Numbered from the stretch's first letter, positions 1-45,637 are shown. The stretch is DNA of 64,000 bases from Brachyhypopomus gauderio (GCF_052324685.1 NC_135214.1:25865124-25929123); one strand, 5' to 3'. Made by a program: numbers and translations. Notes: generated from the letters alone by a model not told the origin.

Positions 1-110
1 TCGTTTGTTGCTGATCACGTGATTTTGCTCAACATGACACAAGCTCCGAAGCGGGGCTTCATCGGACACGCCCCTTTTTACTCGGTACACGCTTCGAAGC
101 CTAGCTTCAG

Positions 111-1037
111 ATGTCCCATCACTACTATAAAGCCATATCAAAATGTTTTCAAGTTCCTGTGGCTACAGTGCAAAGTATTATTAAAAAATACAAGAAGTTC
201 CGCACTGTGGAAAATCTCAGAAAATGTGGTTGGAAGCCAAAAGTGACACATGTGCTGGCCAGGAGAATAGTGAGAGAGGTGAAGAAAAATCCAAGGATCA
301 CCACCAAGGCCATCCTGGTGAATCTGGGCTCTGCTGGTGGCGACATCTCAAGGCAGACAGTCCAACGGACACTGCACACTGCTGGGTTCCACGGACGCAG
401 ACCAAGGAGGACACCACTTCTCCAGAAAAGGCACACAAAAGCCCACTTGACCTTTGCAAATGATCATCTGGACAAAGAAGAAGACTTCTGGTGTTCTGTT
501 TTATGGTCAGATGAAACAAAAATTGAATTGTTTGGCCACAATGATGTGACCACCATTTGGTGTAAAAACAGAGAAGCCTTCAACCCTAAGAACACCATCC
601 CCACTGTCAAACATGGTGGTGGGAACCTAATGTTTTGGGGGTGTTTTTCAGCCAATGAACCAGGGAACTTGATCGCAGTAAATGGCACCATGAAAAAAGA
701 GCAATACATCAAGATTCTCAACAACAACATCAGGCAGTCTGCAGAGAAACTTGGCCTTGGGAACCAGTGGACATTTAAGCATGACAACGACCCAAAACAC
801 ACAGCCAAAGTGGTGAATAAATGGTTAGCAGACAAAAACATTAATGCTTTGCAGTGGCCCAGCCAGAGTCCTGACTTGAATCCAATTGAGAATCTGTGGA
901 GGGAGCTAAAGATCAGGGTGATGGCAAGGAGACCCTCCAACCTCAAAGAGTTGGAGCTCATCACTAAAGATGAATGGACAAAAATACCAGTGGAGACGTG
1001 CAAAAAGCTGGTCAGCAAAATTACAGGAAGCATTTGA
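111..1037 (+). CDS. Tc1-like transposase, 5'-truncated but otherwise open
   Basis: A 308-residue open frame typical of Tc1/mariner transposases, which cut and paste their own element into TA sites. The N-terminal half keeps the end of the paired-type helix-turn-helix region (KAISKCFQVPVATV...). The catalytic triad is visible: first Asp in LWSDETK, second in HDNDPKHTA, Glu in SPDLNPIENLW. The glycine-rich KHGGG box is also present. Family members start about 20 residues earlier. Here bases 1-110 show no similarity to a Tc1 5' end, so the first DNA-binding helix is missing and the annotated ATG is probably not the native start. The 3' flank to about 1180 looks like Tc1 tail sequence (AATAAA near 1128), but I could not match a pair of terminal repeats, so the element limits are open. 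It is probably immobile because it lacks a complete N-terminus and a recognisable left end. Confidence 0.85.
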   Translation: MSHHYYKAISKCFQVPVATVQSIIKKYKKFRTVENLRKCGWKPKVTHVLARRIVREVKKNPRITTKAILVNLGSAGGDISRQTVQRTLHTAGFHGRRPRRTPLLQKRHTKAHLTFANDHLDKEEDFWCSVLWSDETKIELFGHNDVTTIWCKNREAFNPKNTIPTVKHGGGNLMFWGCFSANEPGNLIAVNGTMKKEQYIKILNNNIRQSAEKLGLGNQWTFKHDNDPKHTAKVVNKWLADKNINALQWPSQSPDLNPIENLWRELKIRVMARRPSNLKELELITKDEWTKIPVETCKKLVSKITGSI

Positions 1038-1290
1038 TTGCTGTAATAAAGCCAATAAAGGCTTTTCTATTAATTATTGAGAAGGGATGAATAATTTGAC
1101 ATGCCATTTTTTGTTCAAATGTGAATAAAAGCTGAGAAATATTTTTTCCCCACAATGATGCCTCTTGTACATCATCGTATTATCTCCTGGGAGATGCCTG
1201 TGTCATTTCCAGTCAGAAATATAATTTCTGGTTAAATAAAAGTAAATTTAAGTCAAAATGTGTCAGGGGTATGAATACAGTCAGGCATGA

Positions 1291-1293
1291 CTG

Positions 1294-1344
<51 letters not shown>
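1291..1344. repeat. (TG)n/(CA)n microsatellite pair
   Basis: A TG run, a short TA run and a CA run follow each other, making an imperfect palindrome that could form a hairpin. It lies between the Tc1 copy and the first recognised lectin exon. Confidence 0.8.
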
Positions 1345-1455
1345 TAGTGGGAATTTGCACCTAAGCTTTTCACTCAACTGTACCCCGGTACTCTTGAAAT
1401 ATGACAATAAACAAACTGAAACTGATAAAAGGGCTGTTGTGCATTTGTGTTTCAG

Positions 1456-3144
1456 ACAGACACAACAGGATGATTTTCATCATGTTCGGAATACTTTCTC
1501 TCTTCCTCTTAATACTAACAATTACAGTTGGAGTTAAATGTAAGTCCATTCTCAAAAAAGACATAGTATAGATAGAAGAGCTCTCATCATTAACTGAAGA
1601 TGGCTATCTTTAGCCTTAAAATGATCAGAATCTGTCTTGTTCCCAGAGACTTTAAAATCTGCTTTATCTGTAATAATAGTGGAATTTGGGTGTCAGTTGA
1701 CTTGTTCTCATTGATGTTCAGTCTCCCAGGTGAACAAGCAGGTGTCTGAGGTCACGCTGTCCCTGCAGGCGGTCAGGGAGTCTGTAAAGCCAGCTCAGAC
1801 AGGTCAGTGAAGACTGGCCCCTTCCTTCCTTCCTCTTCACCCACACTCTCTACCCCGTCTGTGTTCCTCTCAGATATTAGACTGTAAATCTGTTTTGTTC
1901 TTTCTCTCACAGGAACGTTTCCGTTCCGTGAAACCCTGCTGCCCTTGAGAGGTGAGGGCCCCGCCCTCTCTGCTGCTAACACACCCAGATGTTCACAACA
2001 CACACACCCACCCAGCTGTTCACAGCACACACACCCACCCAGCTGTTCACAACACACACACCCACCCAGCTGTTCACAACACACACACCCACCCAGCTGT
2101 TCACAACACACACACCCACCCAGCTGTTCACAACACACACACGCACGCAGCTGTTCACAACACACACACCCACCCAGCTGTTCACAGCACACACACCCAC
2201 CCAGCTGTTCACAACACACACACCCACCCAGCTGTTCACAGCACACACACCCACCCAGCTGTTCACAACACACACACGCACGCAGCTGTTCACAACACAC
2301 ACACGCACGCAGCTGTTCACAACACACACACCCACCCAGCTGTTCACAGCACACACACCCACCCAGCTGTTCACAACACACACACCCACCCAGCTGTTCA
2401 CAGCACACACACCCACCCAGCTGTTCACAGCACACACATCAGCACACGCACGCAGCTGTTCACAGCAGTCACGTGTGTGCATGTGTGCGTAGGTGCCTGT
2501 GAAGAGGACTGGACATTTTATAAAGGCAAGTGCTACTTTTTGTCCAGACTGAGGAAAAAGTGGCACGAAGCAGAAGATGCCTGTAACAAGCAGAGGGCGC
2601 ACCTCCTGGTGGTGAACGACGCTGATGAACTGGTACGACTGGAGAAACAAGGACTAATAGTACATTTCAAATATTACACATATGAGAGTGCAGAAAGCTG
2701 AAAATGAACCATCCATCGTGGTATTTTTTCTTCTCATTCTATCTCAGGACTACGTTTCCCAAATTGTTAGTCGCAATGAACATTACTGGATTGGTCTGGT
2801 GGAGAGGGAGGAGGGAGACTGGAGTTGGGTGGATGGAACAGACTTCAAATCAACTGAACAGTAAGCTGTTATACCATTGGGTCATCTGAAGCAAAGCTGG
2901 TGTTTGCTGTTGTTACAGCTAGTCTACAGTGGGTACAGTGATGGCTGCAGGGCTCTAACACCCTCCCCTGCATCTGACCTCCAGCTTCTGGGACTTAGGG
3001 CAGCCAGACGACTGGGACGTTCGCGTGAACGGGGAGGACTGTGGGCAGCTTCACCCCATACTCTCACAGCAGCGGAGCTTGTGGAACGATGCTGACTGCA
3101 CACTCCCCTACAGATACATCTGTGAGGGTACACCCAGGGACTGA
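1456..3144 (+). CDS. Type II membrane C-type lectin (CD209/ASGR-like), 5' end possibly outside window
   Basis: Predicted exons: 1456-1539, 1722-1802, 1913-1951, 2493-2632, 2748-2860, 2985-3144 (stop TGA 3142-3144). All have GT-AG borders and compatible phases. From the ATG at 1470 the product is 200 residues. A single membrane segment comes first (FGILSLFLLILTITVGV), then a short stalk from two small exons, then a C-type lectin domain from about residue 80. Six cysteines fit a long-form CTLD (ACEEDW, KGKCYF, EDACNK, EDCGQL, DADCTL, YICEG). The loop carries QPD (DLGQPDDW), the motif associated with galactose-type binding, followed by LWND, the Ca2+-site signature. It is therefore probably a functional Ca2+-dependent surface lectin. 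The exon at 1456 is preceded by a good acceptor, so a cytoplasmic-tail exon may lie upstream, possibly beyond base 1. An AATAAA at 3312 suits its 3' end. The orthologue is unclear because fish carry many such lectins. Confidence 0.85.
1986..2457. repeat. 27 bp minisatellite in lectin intron 3
   Basis: About 17 tandem units of 27 bp, built on CCCAGCTGTTCACA followed by an ACACAC run. Variants swap CCCACCC for GCACGCA and CACAAC for CACAGC. The array fills most of the 541 bp intron between the last stalk exon and the first CTLD exon, ending about 35 bp before the acceptor. Long frames through it in several phases reflect repeat composition rather than coding. Confidence 0.95.
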
Positions 3145-3268
3145 CTGACCCCCACCCCACACCACACACACACACACAGGGAGAACACAGAATCCTGCCC
3201 TGCTCACACACTAAGCACAAGGGTAAAATCCACAGTGTGACACCTCACGGGTGAAATCAACAGTCAAC

Positions 3269-3317
3269 TTTATTTCACATTTGACTTTGTTGTAATTATG
3301 TTGAAAAAAGTAATAAA
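3269..3317. promoter_or_regulatory. Candidate facing polyadenylation signals (lectin + / prkab1 -)
   Basis: AATAAA on the plus strand at 3312-3317 lies 168 bp past the lectin stop. AATAAA on the minus strand (TTTATT at 3269-3274) lies about 306 bp past the prkab1 stop. If both are used, the two convergent transcripts overlap at their 3' ends. Hexamers only; inference. Confidence 0.45.
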
Positions 3318-3579
3318 ACAAAGTACATTGTACAAAGTGTTGGCTGGAAAATCCTCAAAGTTGAAAGCATGTTTGGTCAAAAAGACATCAAACCCTACAA
3401 GTCCTTCCCAAAGCCAATGAGGTGATCTCATCCCACATTCCTGGTCCCCTTGTCCAAACCCCCAGAACCACCAGTGTGCTTCTCCTTGTGAGGGTTGATT
3501 TGGTCACATACGTTTTCGTGTCTTAGTGCTGATAAAGCAGAATTATACAGTGGGGTCTGAAATGGCCACTGTGCTCTGT

Positions 3580-8671
<5,092 letters not shown>

Positions 8672-9300
8672 GTCCCGCGGAACCGCAGGCGGCTAGTTAC
8701 AGGACGCCTGTAGACTACTGCGAAAACAAAAGTTAAATGTTAACTGGGAAGTTAAGAAGGGAAGCCGCTGACTATAACTCCTCACAAAACATCCCAACAC
8801 ATCGGAGAGTGAACAGGCCTTATGAGACATCGGTGTTTACATCGGCGTTCCCGCTGCAGTAACACAACACTCCACCAACCTTTGCCCCCAAACGAGTTCA
8901 ACTCGATAATAATGATTTACCGAACCGAACTTTGTTTGTCACGGTAATGCATCCGAAACCACAAGAAAACAACCACAGCGAAAGTCGCATGTACTCCGTG
9001 GTTATTTATTTATTAAACGGAAGTGGACATCATGAGATTGGAGAAATAAAAACAATATTTTTTATAAACCCACAAATTCACACTTTGTGCAGTGTAGTCA
9101 TTCATGTAGTGTAAAGGAAGGGCGTAGTTGTCTCACCCGGTAGATTCCTCTCTGTGTGTAGCCCACTCGGTCTTATTTCGCCATTTCCAGCGCGCCTGTA
9201 ACGCCTCTTCCGCCTGCGCTTCACCCGGGATAAACACGCACGACTGGGACCGCACCAACATTAGCACGCCTACTACTGCACTGCAGTTATAGTGATGATA
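8672..9300 (-). promoter_or_regulatory. Candidate prkab1 5' UTR exons and promoter region
   Basis: On the minus strand a good acceptor (CTTTTGTTTTCGCAG) lies just before 8717, so the first coding exon probably extends from 8717. Further upstream, a donor GTGAGA follows base 9138 in a GC-rich stretch (9138-9260) that could be a non-coding first exon. The sequence 8570-8690 is CpG-rich. No TATA box is evident. Inference from splice motifs only. Confidence 0.4.
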
Positions 9301-9518
9301 ATACGAATAATAATTAAACGTAATTGGTAATGCTATTAATGTGTTCTGGTTGCCCAAGGATTTAAAACTTGTATTTAATGAAGTAATTAAACTAAAAAAC
9401 CGAATGCCATACGTCCTGTTTCGGGCACCTTTTAATGTATTCTCACGGATATCTGATTTCAGTCCATGTCGTGAATGGAAACGCGCAAGTGCTCGGCCTG
9501 ATCCAGCACAGAAAATAC

Positions 9519-9638
<120 letters not shown>

Positions 9639-10407
9639 CAGAATAAGAAGCTTTCATGTGAACTGTGACTGTGAACGAATGAAATCGTCGAACATGATCT
9701 CGGTCGACGCTAATGGTACGAAATACGCAAATGAGAAATGAACTGAATTCTGTGGTTATTCCATCAATCCGAGTTCTGGAGAATATGACAGCGACCTTTA
9801 TATTTAGCCACGGCTAGTTATATTACATATCAGTACACAACATTCAGCAGACGCTGCAGATTTCACACACTCCCAACGGGGTGGGGGTCGGCGTAGTGTC
9901 AGGGTGGGTGGGGGTCCGAGATGTGGATGTAAGATGTGTTCAGGGGAAACTTTCTGTAGTATTCAAGCCTGCTTGTAGAAGCATCACAGCTAGATCAGTA
10001 CCAGATCATGGATAAATCAAAACAAATCTAAAAGATTTACACTTAATTAATGCTTATTCAAACCTAGAATTCAACATATTCTCAAAAAAAAACCCCAACT
10101 ACAATTAGAATACTATCAGGTGCATACATGCAAACATACACATATTTCTATTCAGGTGAATTGTGTCCTAGCTATAACCCTAACATGTCTGAGGTAACAT
10201 CACACATGACGCGATGCAGCCACACAATAATCGTTTGGGATCTAGTGAACATTGGCAAAGGAACAACAACAAGGCATAAAAAAGATATTTCTGTTGATAA
10301 AGATAAATTTACACTGTCCAGACAATAAGATTTGTAAATAAATAAGACAAAGAGTAGTTATGAATTGTGTAGTGGTCGCTGATAAGTCTCCACATGGCAA
10401 AGTCCAG

Positions 10408-11943
10408 GGTGAGGTGTCTGTAGCAGGGTGGAGTACAGGTACAGGGTGCAGTACAGACACATTGTGAGGTGTCTGTAGTAGGGTGGAGTACAGGTACAGG
10501 GTGGAGTACAGACGCATTGTGAGGTGTCTGTAGCAGGGTGGAGTACAGGTACAGGGTGGAGTACAGACGCATTGTGAGGTGTCTGTAGCAGGGTGGAGTA
10601 CAGACGCAGGGTGGAGTACAGACGCAGGGTGGAGTACAGACGCAGGGTGAGGTGTCTGTAGCAGGGTGGAGTACAGACGCAGGGTGGAGTACAGACGCAG
10701 GGTGAGGTGTCTGTAGCAGGGTGGAGTACAGACAGGGTGGAGTACAGACACATTGTGAGGTGTCTGTAGCAGGGTGGAGTACAGGTACAGGGTGGAGTAC
10801 AGACGCAGGGTGAGGTGTCTGTAGCAGGGTGGAGTACAGACACAGGGTGAGGTGTCTGTAGCAGGGTGGAGTACAGACGCAGGGTGAGGTGTCTGTAACA
10901 GCGTAGAGTACAGACGCAGGGTGAGGTGTCTGTAGCAGGGTGGAGTACAGACAGAGTGGAGTACAGACACAGGGTGAGGTGTCTGTAGCAGGGTGGAGTA
11001 CAGACAGGGTGTAGTATAGACGCAGGGTGAGGTGTCTGTGGCAGGGTGGAGTACAGATGCAGGGTGGAGTACAGACGCAGGGTGAGGTGTCTGTAGTAGG
11101 GTGGAGTACAGATGCAGGGTGGAGTACAGACGCAGGGTGAGGTGTCTGTAGCAGGGTGGAGTACAGACGCAGGGTGAGGTGTCTGTAGTAGGGTGGAGTA
11201 CAGATGCAGGGTGGAGTACAGACACAGGGTGAGGTGTCTGTAGCAGGGTGGAGTACAGACAGGGTGTAGTATAGACGCAGGGTGAGGTGTCTGTGGCAGG
11301 GTGGAGTACAGATGCAGGGTGGAGTACAGACGCAGGGTGAGGTGTCTGTAGTAGGGTGGAGTACAGATGCAGGGTGGAGTACAGACGCAGGGTGAGGTGT
11401 CTGTAGCAGGGTGGAGTACAGACGCAGGGTGAGGTGTCTGTAGTAGGGTGGAGTACAGATGCAGGGTGGAGTACAGACACAGGGTGAGGTGTCTGTAGCA
11501 GGGTGGAGTACAGACAGGGTGTAGTATAGACGCAGGGTGAGGTGTCTGTAGCAGGGTGGAGTACAGATGCAGGGTGGAGTACAGACGCAGGGTGAGGTGT
11601 CTGTAGTAGGGTGGAGTACAGATGCAGGGTGGAGTACAGACGCAGGGTGAGGTGTCTGTAGCAGGGTGGAGTACAGACGCAGGGTGAGGTGTCTGTAGTA
11701 GGGTGGAGTACAGATGCAGGGTGGAGTACAGACACAGGGTGAGGTGTCTGTAGCAGGGTGGAGTACAGACGCAGGAGGTGGTGTCTGTAGCAGGGTGGAG
11801 TACAGACGCAGGGTGAGGTGTCTGTAGCAGGGTGGAGTACAGACGCAGGGTGAGGTGTCTGTAGCAGGGTGGAGTACAGACGCAGGGTGGAGTACAGACG
11901 CAGGGTGTGGTGTCTGTAGCAGGGTGGAGTACAGACGCAGGGT
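10408..11943. repeat. 1.5 kb minisatellite with 255 bp higher-order period
   Basis: Built from two alternating modules: an 18 bp one (GTGGAGTACAGACGCAGG) and a 19 bp one (GTGAGGTGTCTGTAGCAGG). In the left part the modules alternate irregularly. From about 11000 a larger block recurs, marked by the rare variant GTAGTATAGA at 11011, 11266 and 11521, exactly 255 bp apart. The antisense strand is open in all three frames for about 500 codons because the modules lack antisense stops. The array lies about 220 bp downstream of the last recognised tmem233 exon. Confidence 0.96.
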
Positions 11944-12127
11944 GTCCTGCTTCATGCTTTAAGTGCCCCAGTACACATGAAGGCAAATGTTGATGTGGCA
12001 CCTTCCTCTCATGATCACATGGGATGCTGAGAATGTTTAACACCAGCATCAAATCAGCACAGAACTACCTACACAACAACCAGTATTGCACACTATAGCA
12101 TGTGTGATCACACTATGTACTGCATTA

Positions 12128-17290
<5,163 letters not shown>

Positions 17291-17296
17291 CTGTCT

Positions 17297-18116
17297 GGTA
17301 CCACCATCACTGTCCGGTACCACCATCACTGTCCGGTACCACCACCACTTTCTGGTACCACCACCACTGTCTGGTACCACCATCACTGTCTGGTACCACC
17401 ACCACTTTCTGGTACCACCATCACTGTCTGGTACCACCATCACTGTCTGGTACCACCACCACTTTCTGGTACCACCATCACTGTCTGCTACCACCATCAC
17501 TGTCTGCTACCACCACCAATTTCTGGTACCACCACCACTTTCTGGTACCACCATCACTGTCTGGTACCACCACCACTTTCTGGTACCACCATCACTGTCT
17601 GGTACCACCATCACTGTCCGGTACCACCACCACTTTCTGGTACCACCATCACTGTCTGGTACCACCACCACTTTCTGGTACCACCATCACTGTCTGGTAC
17701 CACCATCACTGTCCGGTACCACCACCACTTTCTGGTACCACCATCACTGTCTGGTACCACCATCACTGTCTGCTACCACCATCACTGTCTGCTACCACCA
17801 CCAATTTCTGGTACCACCACCACTTTCTGGTACCACCATCACTGTCTGGTACCACCACCACTTTCTGGTACCACCATCACTGTCTGGTACCACCATCACT
17901 GTCCGGTACCACCACCACTTTCTGGTACCACCATCACTGTCTGGTACCACCACCACTTTCTGGTACCACCATCACTGTCTGGTACCACCATCACTGTCCG
18001 GTACCACCACCACTTTCTGGTACCACCATCACTGTCTGGTACCACCATCACTGTCTGCTACCACCATCACTGTCTGGTACCACCATCACTGTCCGGTACC
18101 ACCATCACTGTCTGGT
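17297..18116. repeat. 19 bp minisatellite
   Basis: About 43 copies of a 19 bp unit (GGTACCACCATCACTGTCT and variants with CACCACTTTCT). Larger blocks repeat, for example the CTGCTACCACC pair at about 17487 and 17770. The KpnI-like GGTACC palindrome recurs in most units. A 362-codon open frame spans it, but it has no family resemblance and exists because the unit lacks stops. Confidence 0.96.
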
Positions 18117-18359
18117 ACAGCAGCCGCACCACCAGTGACCGCCTGGCCCTCCAGAAAGTGGTTAAGACTGTAGAGGCCATAATCAGTAATAGGCTGCCAG
18201 CCTTACAGGACACTTATCAGTCCCATTGCCTGAGAAAAATCAAAGATCCAGTTAGACAGTAGCCATCCTGCATACCTAATCTGCAGTTTCCTAATTTGCA
18301 GTACCCTGATTTCTTTTGATTCTTTTGATCCCAGATTGACTGACTGACATATATATCAT

Positions 18360-18586
18360 TCAACATCAGTATGTGACCTCACAAATGTGCTTCTGGAAGA
18401 ATGGGCAAAAATCCCCATAAACACAATCCTAAACCTTGTGGACAGCCTTCCCAGAAGAGATGAAGCTGTTCTAGATGCAAAAGGTGGACCAATGTCATAT
18501 TGAACCCTATGGATTAGGAATGGGATGACGAGCTCATATATGAGTCAAGGAAGGTGAGCAAATACTTTTGGCAATATAGTGTATAT
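18360..18586 (+). mobile_element. 3' remnant of a Tc1-like element
   Basis: From 18372 a plus frame reads the typical Tc1 transposase C-terminus (LLEEWAKIPINTILNLVD, then SLPRRDEAVLDAKGGPMSY) and stops at 18501-18503. It is followed by the familiar fish Tc1 end GCAAATACTTTTGGCAATA. Only the last 44 or so residues and the right terminal repeat remain. Confidence 0.85.
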
Positions 18587-19173
18587 ATAATGTGTGTGCG
18601 TGTGTGTGTGTGTTTATATGTTTAGCTTCATATTCGTTTTTGCTAATTGGATATTTACGTATATTTATTTGATTTTATATGCCCAATTTGTTTTTGTTCA
18701 TTAATGCTTCCTGCTGTAGTATAACCACCCTTGCCTCATTCTATAAGCATTTCAGTGCATGAATGTCCTGTACGTTGATTCAGATTACCAATAAACTTGA
18801 CTTGAGTATGTGACAAATATTTTAATGATCTTCATACTCGTTACGATGGACGAGTACACATGGACCACTGGACCATGTGGAATGAGAGGTGCATTGATTG
18901 TGGCTAAAAGAGGTTTGTGTAAAAATAGGCTATAAAACACTGATAATATCAGAATCCTAACATGACCGCTTTGCTGAGTAGGTTTACTCTAAACTGAAGC
19001 AAAACTTTATATTCAACTCCATAACGCATTTCATTATACATAGTGTCTTCTGCATTCAGGTGTGAACACAATGCATATGACCTCTCATGAGTTTGGCGGA
19101 TGCGGTGATTCGATACGGGGAAAAAGGTTCAGCTGTTGCATTTGCAGAAATACGCGGTGTCTGTAAGAACGAC

Positions 19174-21240
<2,067 letters not shown>

Positions 21241-21796
21241 TTCTTTATTATATAACTATATACTATATACATTATATTATCTAACTATATGTTTATATTT
21301 AATCTCTTTACATATAAATATGTATACATATATAAATATAACGTATAGAGCAATTATCATTGTTAAATATTTTTATTACTAAATTATATTATCAAACTAT
21401 ATGTCTTTCAGTGTTTGCATCTAATGAAGCATCTAAAATGTAAAACCACTGAAAGATAATTGGCACTTTAATATTTTATTTTTGATATTTTAGTGTTAAA
21501 TGTATTGGATGATTTGGTGTTTTCTGTAGTGTTGTGTATCTGTGGTCAGACTGCCACCGTGCTCAAGATACTGACCCTTCTGTCTGTTACAGTTATTCAT
21601 TGTGTTACACATTTTGCAAATGGTCATGGACAATTGTCTGTTGTTTTTTTTTTGTATTATCAATTGCTTATGTCATGTTTATCAAAATGTGTTCTTCGGA
21701 TTGTCTGTTGAATTGTCTTACCCTCCAAAACATTTAGTTTTTAGGTCGCCTAGGTCATTACGTGCAAAAGTGCTGAACATGTCATAATCTCTAAAC

Positions 21797-22070
21797 CAGG
21801 GGTGCCCACAAGTTTTCAGCTTGCGAGCTACTTATAAGATGACCAAGTCAGAAAGATCTACCTTTTCAAGATCGCTTGGAGTGAGATTTGAACCTGGAGG
21901 GGGTGGCGAGTGTTGGTTGCGTATGTCATGTATGTCAATGAATATGCAACCGTCAGTGCAGATAGACGATAGCCTGTCATTCATTCATCCACTACTTTTT
22001 AATGTCATGTGATCTACCCACATTCCTTCGCGATTGACCGACACTTCCTTCGATGTAATGGGCACCCCTG
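21797..22070. mobile_element. hAT-like non-autonomous element (MITE)
   Basis: Terminal inverted repeats CAGGGGTGCCCA / TGGGCACCCCTG bound 274 bp with no coding capacity. Flanking 8-mers CTCTAAAC and CTCTAAGG agree at 6 of 8 positions, fitting the 8 bp hAT target duplication. It lies 3' of the ITIM receptor. Confidence 0.85.
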
Positions 22071-23562
22071 CTCTAAGGCATCTTTTTACATTTATTTATT
22101 GATTTTTTGGTTACATTTTGGTAATCTATCCTAATTTGACTGAATTGTTTGCAGGTGAATATTCAGTTACAGTAAGAAAGGCAATTGTTGAAGGCTTAGA
22201 TCAACCAATGGTCTTGACCACAGGTCAGAGGTGCATCCCATGAACCTTTACTGTAATTGGCAAACATTTACAATCACTAAACACTGCAGTATCACAAAGT
22301 CCCATAATGGAAACACAAGGCCATGTACAGGATGAACAGCTAAGAAGAGGCGTAAGACTGTGTGTCGTAAGGCTGAGGGGACAAAACAGTGAAATAAGGG
22401 TAATAATTGTGGTCCATGTTTTACATGTAAATCTCACAATGGCTGAGGGTGCAGCCGAATATTGGAAGAACAACTGTGTTTTCAATCGTTCAAACATTTC
22501 ATAGAGAAAACGTATATAAATCCAGAAATGTGTGCTCTGCTGTAATGCTGCATATATATACCACAGAATTCTGATATATTTTGATATACCACAGAATGTG
22601 CAGCATTCTTGAAATCAAAAGCTTAGCTAGTTTCTATCAGTCTGCACTGACTGTGACTTATAGTTGCACTGACAACATGACTTTTATTTTGTATTTTACT
22701 TTGTATTTTGACTACTTTGTTCATAGGCAATGGCAAACTAGATATTCTGATGGCACTGACAAATTGACTGACATAAACATTTGCTTTTGAGGCAAAAATA
22801 AAGAATTTTGAGTGAAGTATGTGCTTTTGCAGGTATTTCATTGAGTTTTGCTGTTTGCACTAACTGCTTTGAGAAATGCACTTGTGATGCCAATGTAAAC
22901 CATGATGTGAGAAATATACCAAATCAACTGATAAAACTGTAACATGACCTTTTAATTAAAGGACTGGCCAACATAAACATGAAAAGGAAATATCAGTCAG
23001 CATATTTAAACTCAAGCAAGGCAGAAGCAATCCAGATGTAAAAAGCACAGAAAAGATGTTTGTTTTCAGATAATCCAGACTAGTTTAGATTAGTTACACA
23101 AAGTGGACAAATGCACTGTAAATGCACAAGAGCTGTAATGTTTGGAAATAATTTATTAGGAATTTTTGAAATGTTCATTTCTTACAAACAGTGAAACTTG
23201 ACATGATACATTATCTAGAGATGTTGAAGTACCTGATCTAAATCAGTCATTTAAAAAATCTCCCCAAACCTGATTTTATTGTTGCAGTGTTTCATTTTGT
23301 CCAGTAGGGGCAGGCTTTTTGAACAATAGTTCAACAGAGCAACCTCAGGATCGGCCCATGATGGACACAAAGGTGATGGTTTAGTGTGCCTGGCATAAAC
23401 AGTGAATGTGACAGTGATGTTTACAGCATAATGGATGTTAGGAACAATATTAAATTCACATTTTAAATCCTCTTATACAAGGGAATACATTAGACCATGA
23501 CAGCACTAATCACACACAGGTGCACACACACAACACACACACACACACATAGACACACAGAC

Positions 23563-23658
<96 letters not shown>

Positions 23659-24480
23659 CCAGCATTATTAGTAGCTTGTCATTCACATAGTTCACTTTCC
23701 TCAGCAACATACAAAACAAAAACATTTCAAGTTAAAAAAAGGTCAAAATATTACATTTAGAGAAACAAAGACTGTCTTGTGTTTTAAGTGTACATGTGCG
23801 TGTTAAGACTCACACAGAAATCACACCTCACAGATGTTTACAAAATGAATGACTGGATCTCCTAGTGATCTCAATATGATCCAAAAGAGAGCATGTAAAA
23901 TCCTTTACAAAATTAATGAATGGATCTAGTGATCTCAATACGATCAAAAAGAGAGCATTTAAAATCCTTTACAAGACAAAAGGGTCAAATCTAACTCTGA
24001 ATGACAATTATGTGCTTGGTTAATATCATCGCTGTGATCATGAGCAATATCATAAATCCAGTTCCAAAACTACCAAATATACATTTTGACATTCCTTCCA
24101 ATATTTTCCTTCGTAGAAAAATGTTTCATCTGAAATTCATCACATACTTTCAAATGTACCACAAACTGCACCCAGGACACATCTTTGCTCCCATTAAATT
24201 GTTAAACATCTAAAACCCTACAATTGTAAACCTACAGTGCCTCAAAACACATGAATAGTTTCATAAAAAATTGAACAGCATGTCCAATTAACAGAAAATC
24301 AGGAAGAATGAAAGTATAAGAGAAACATACAGACAGGTTAAAAAAAGAAAGAAACTGCTTCCAGAGAATAATCTGAATATGTACACATCCTTCCATTAAG
24401 AGTGGAGCAGACAGAGGGTTAGTACAGGTGATGTAACAGCAATGCAGGAAGCACTAGTGTTGATTCCACTGGGAGGTGTG
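22071..24480. other. Intergenic region between convergent ITIM receptor and msi1; no gene seen
   Basis: Contains a long (CA)n tract at 23516-23656. A direct duplication of about 75 bp lies at 23845-23985 (TGATCTCAATATGATC... AAAATCCTTTACAA twice). Scattered AATAAA hexamers include 22798, which could serve the receptor transcript. No coding exon was recognised. Part of the right side is probably msi1 3' UTR. Confidence 0.5.
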
Positions 24481-24638
24481 GGACAGGCGTAGGCCTGATC
24501 GCTTCATGTTCGTCCTGCCACCTTTAGGACACAAACACAGCCGACTGTCATCACTGCCAGTTACTGGAGAGGAGCAGAATGTGTGTGACAGTCACACAGC
24601 CCTGATATGTTGAAGCAATCATGTCATCACTCACCTTC

Positions 24639-45637
<20,999 letters not shown>

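Noticed and set aside
464..1033. 189-codon antisense frame over the Tc1 transposase
   Set aside because: Shadow of the transposase gene on the opposite strand.
10242..12052. Very long antisense open frames of about 500-560 codons
   Set aside because: They are open in all three antisense frames of a minisatellite whose modules lack stops. No domain, start context or splice logic.
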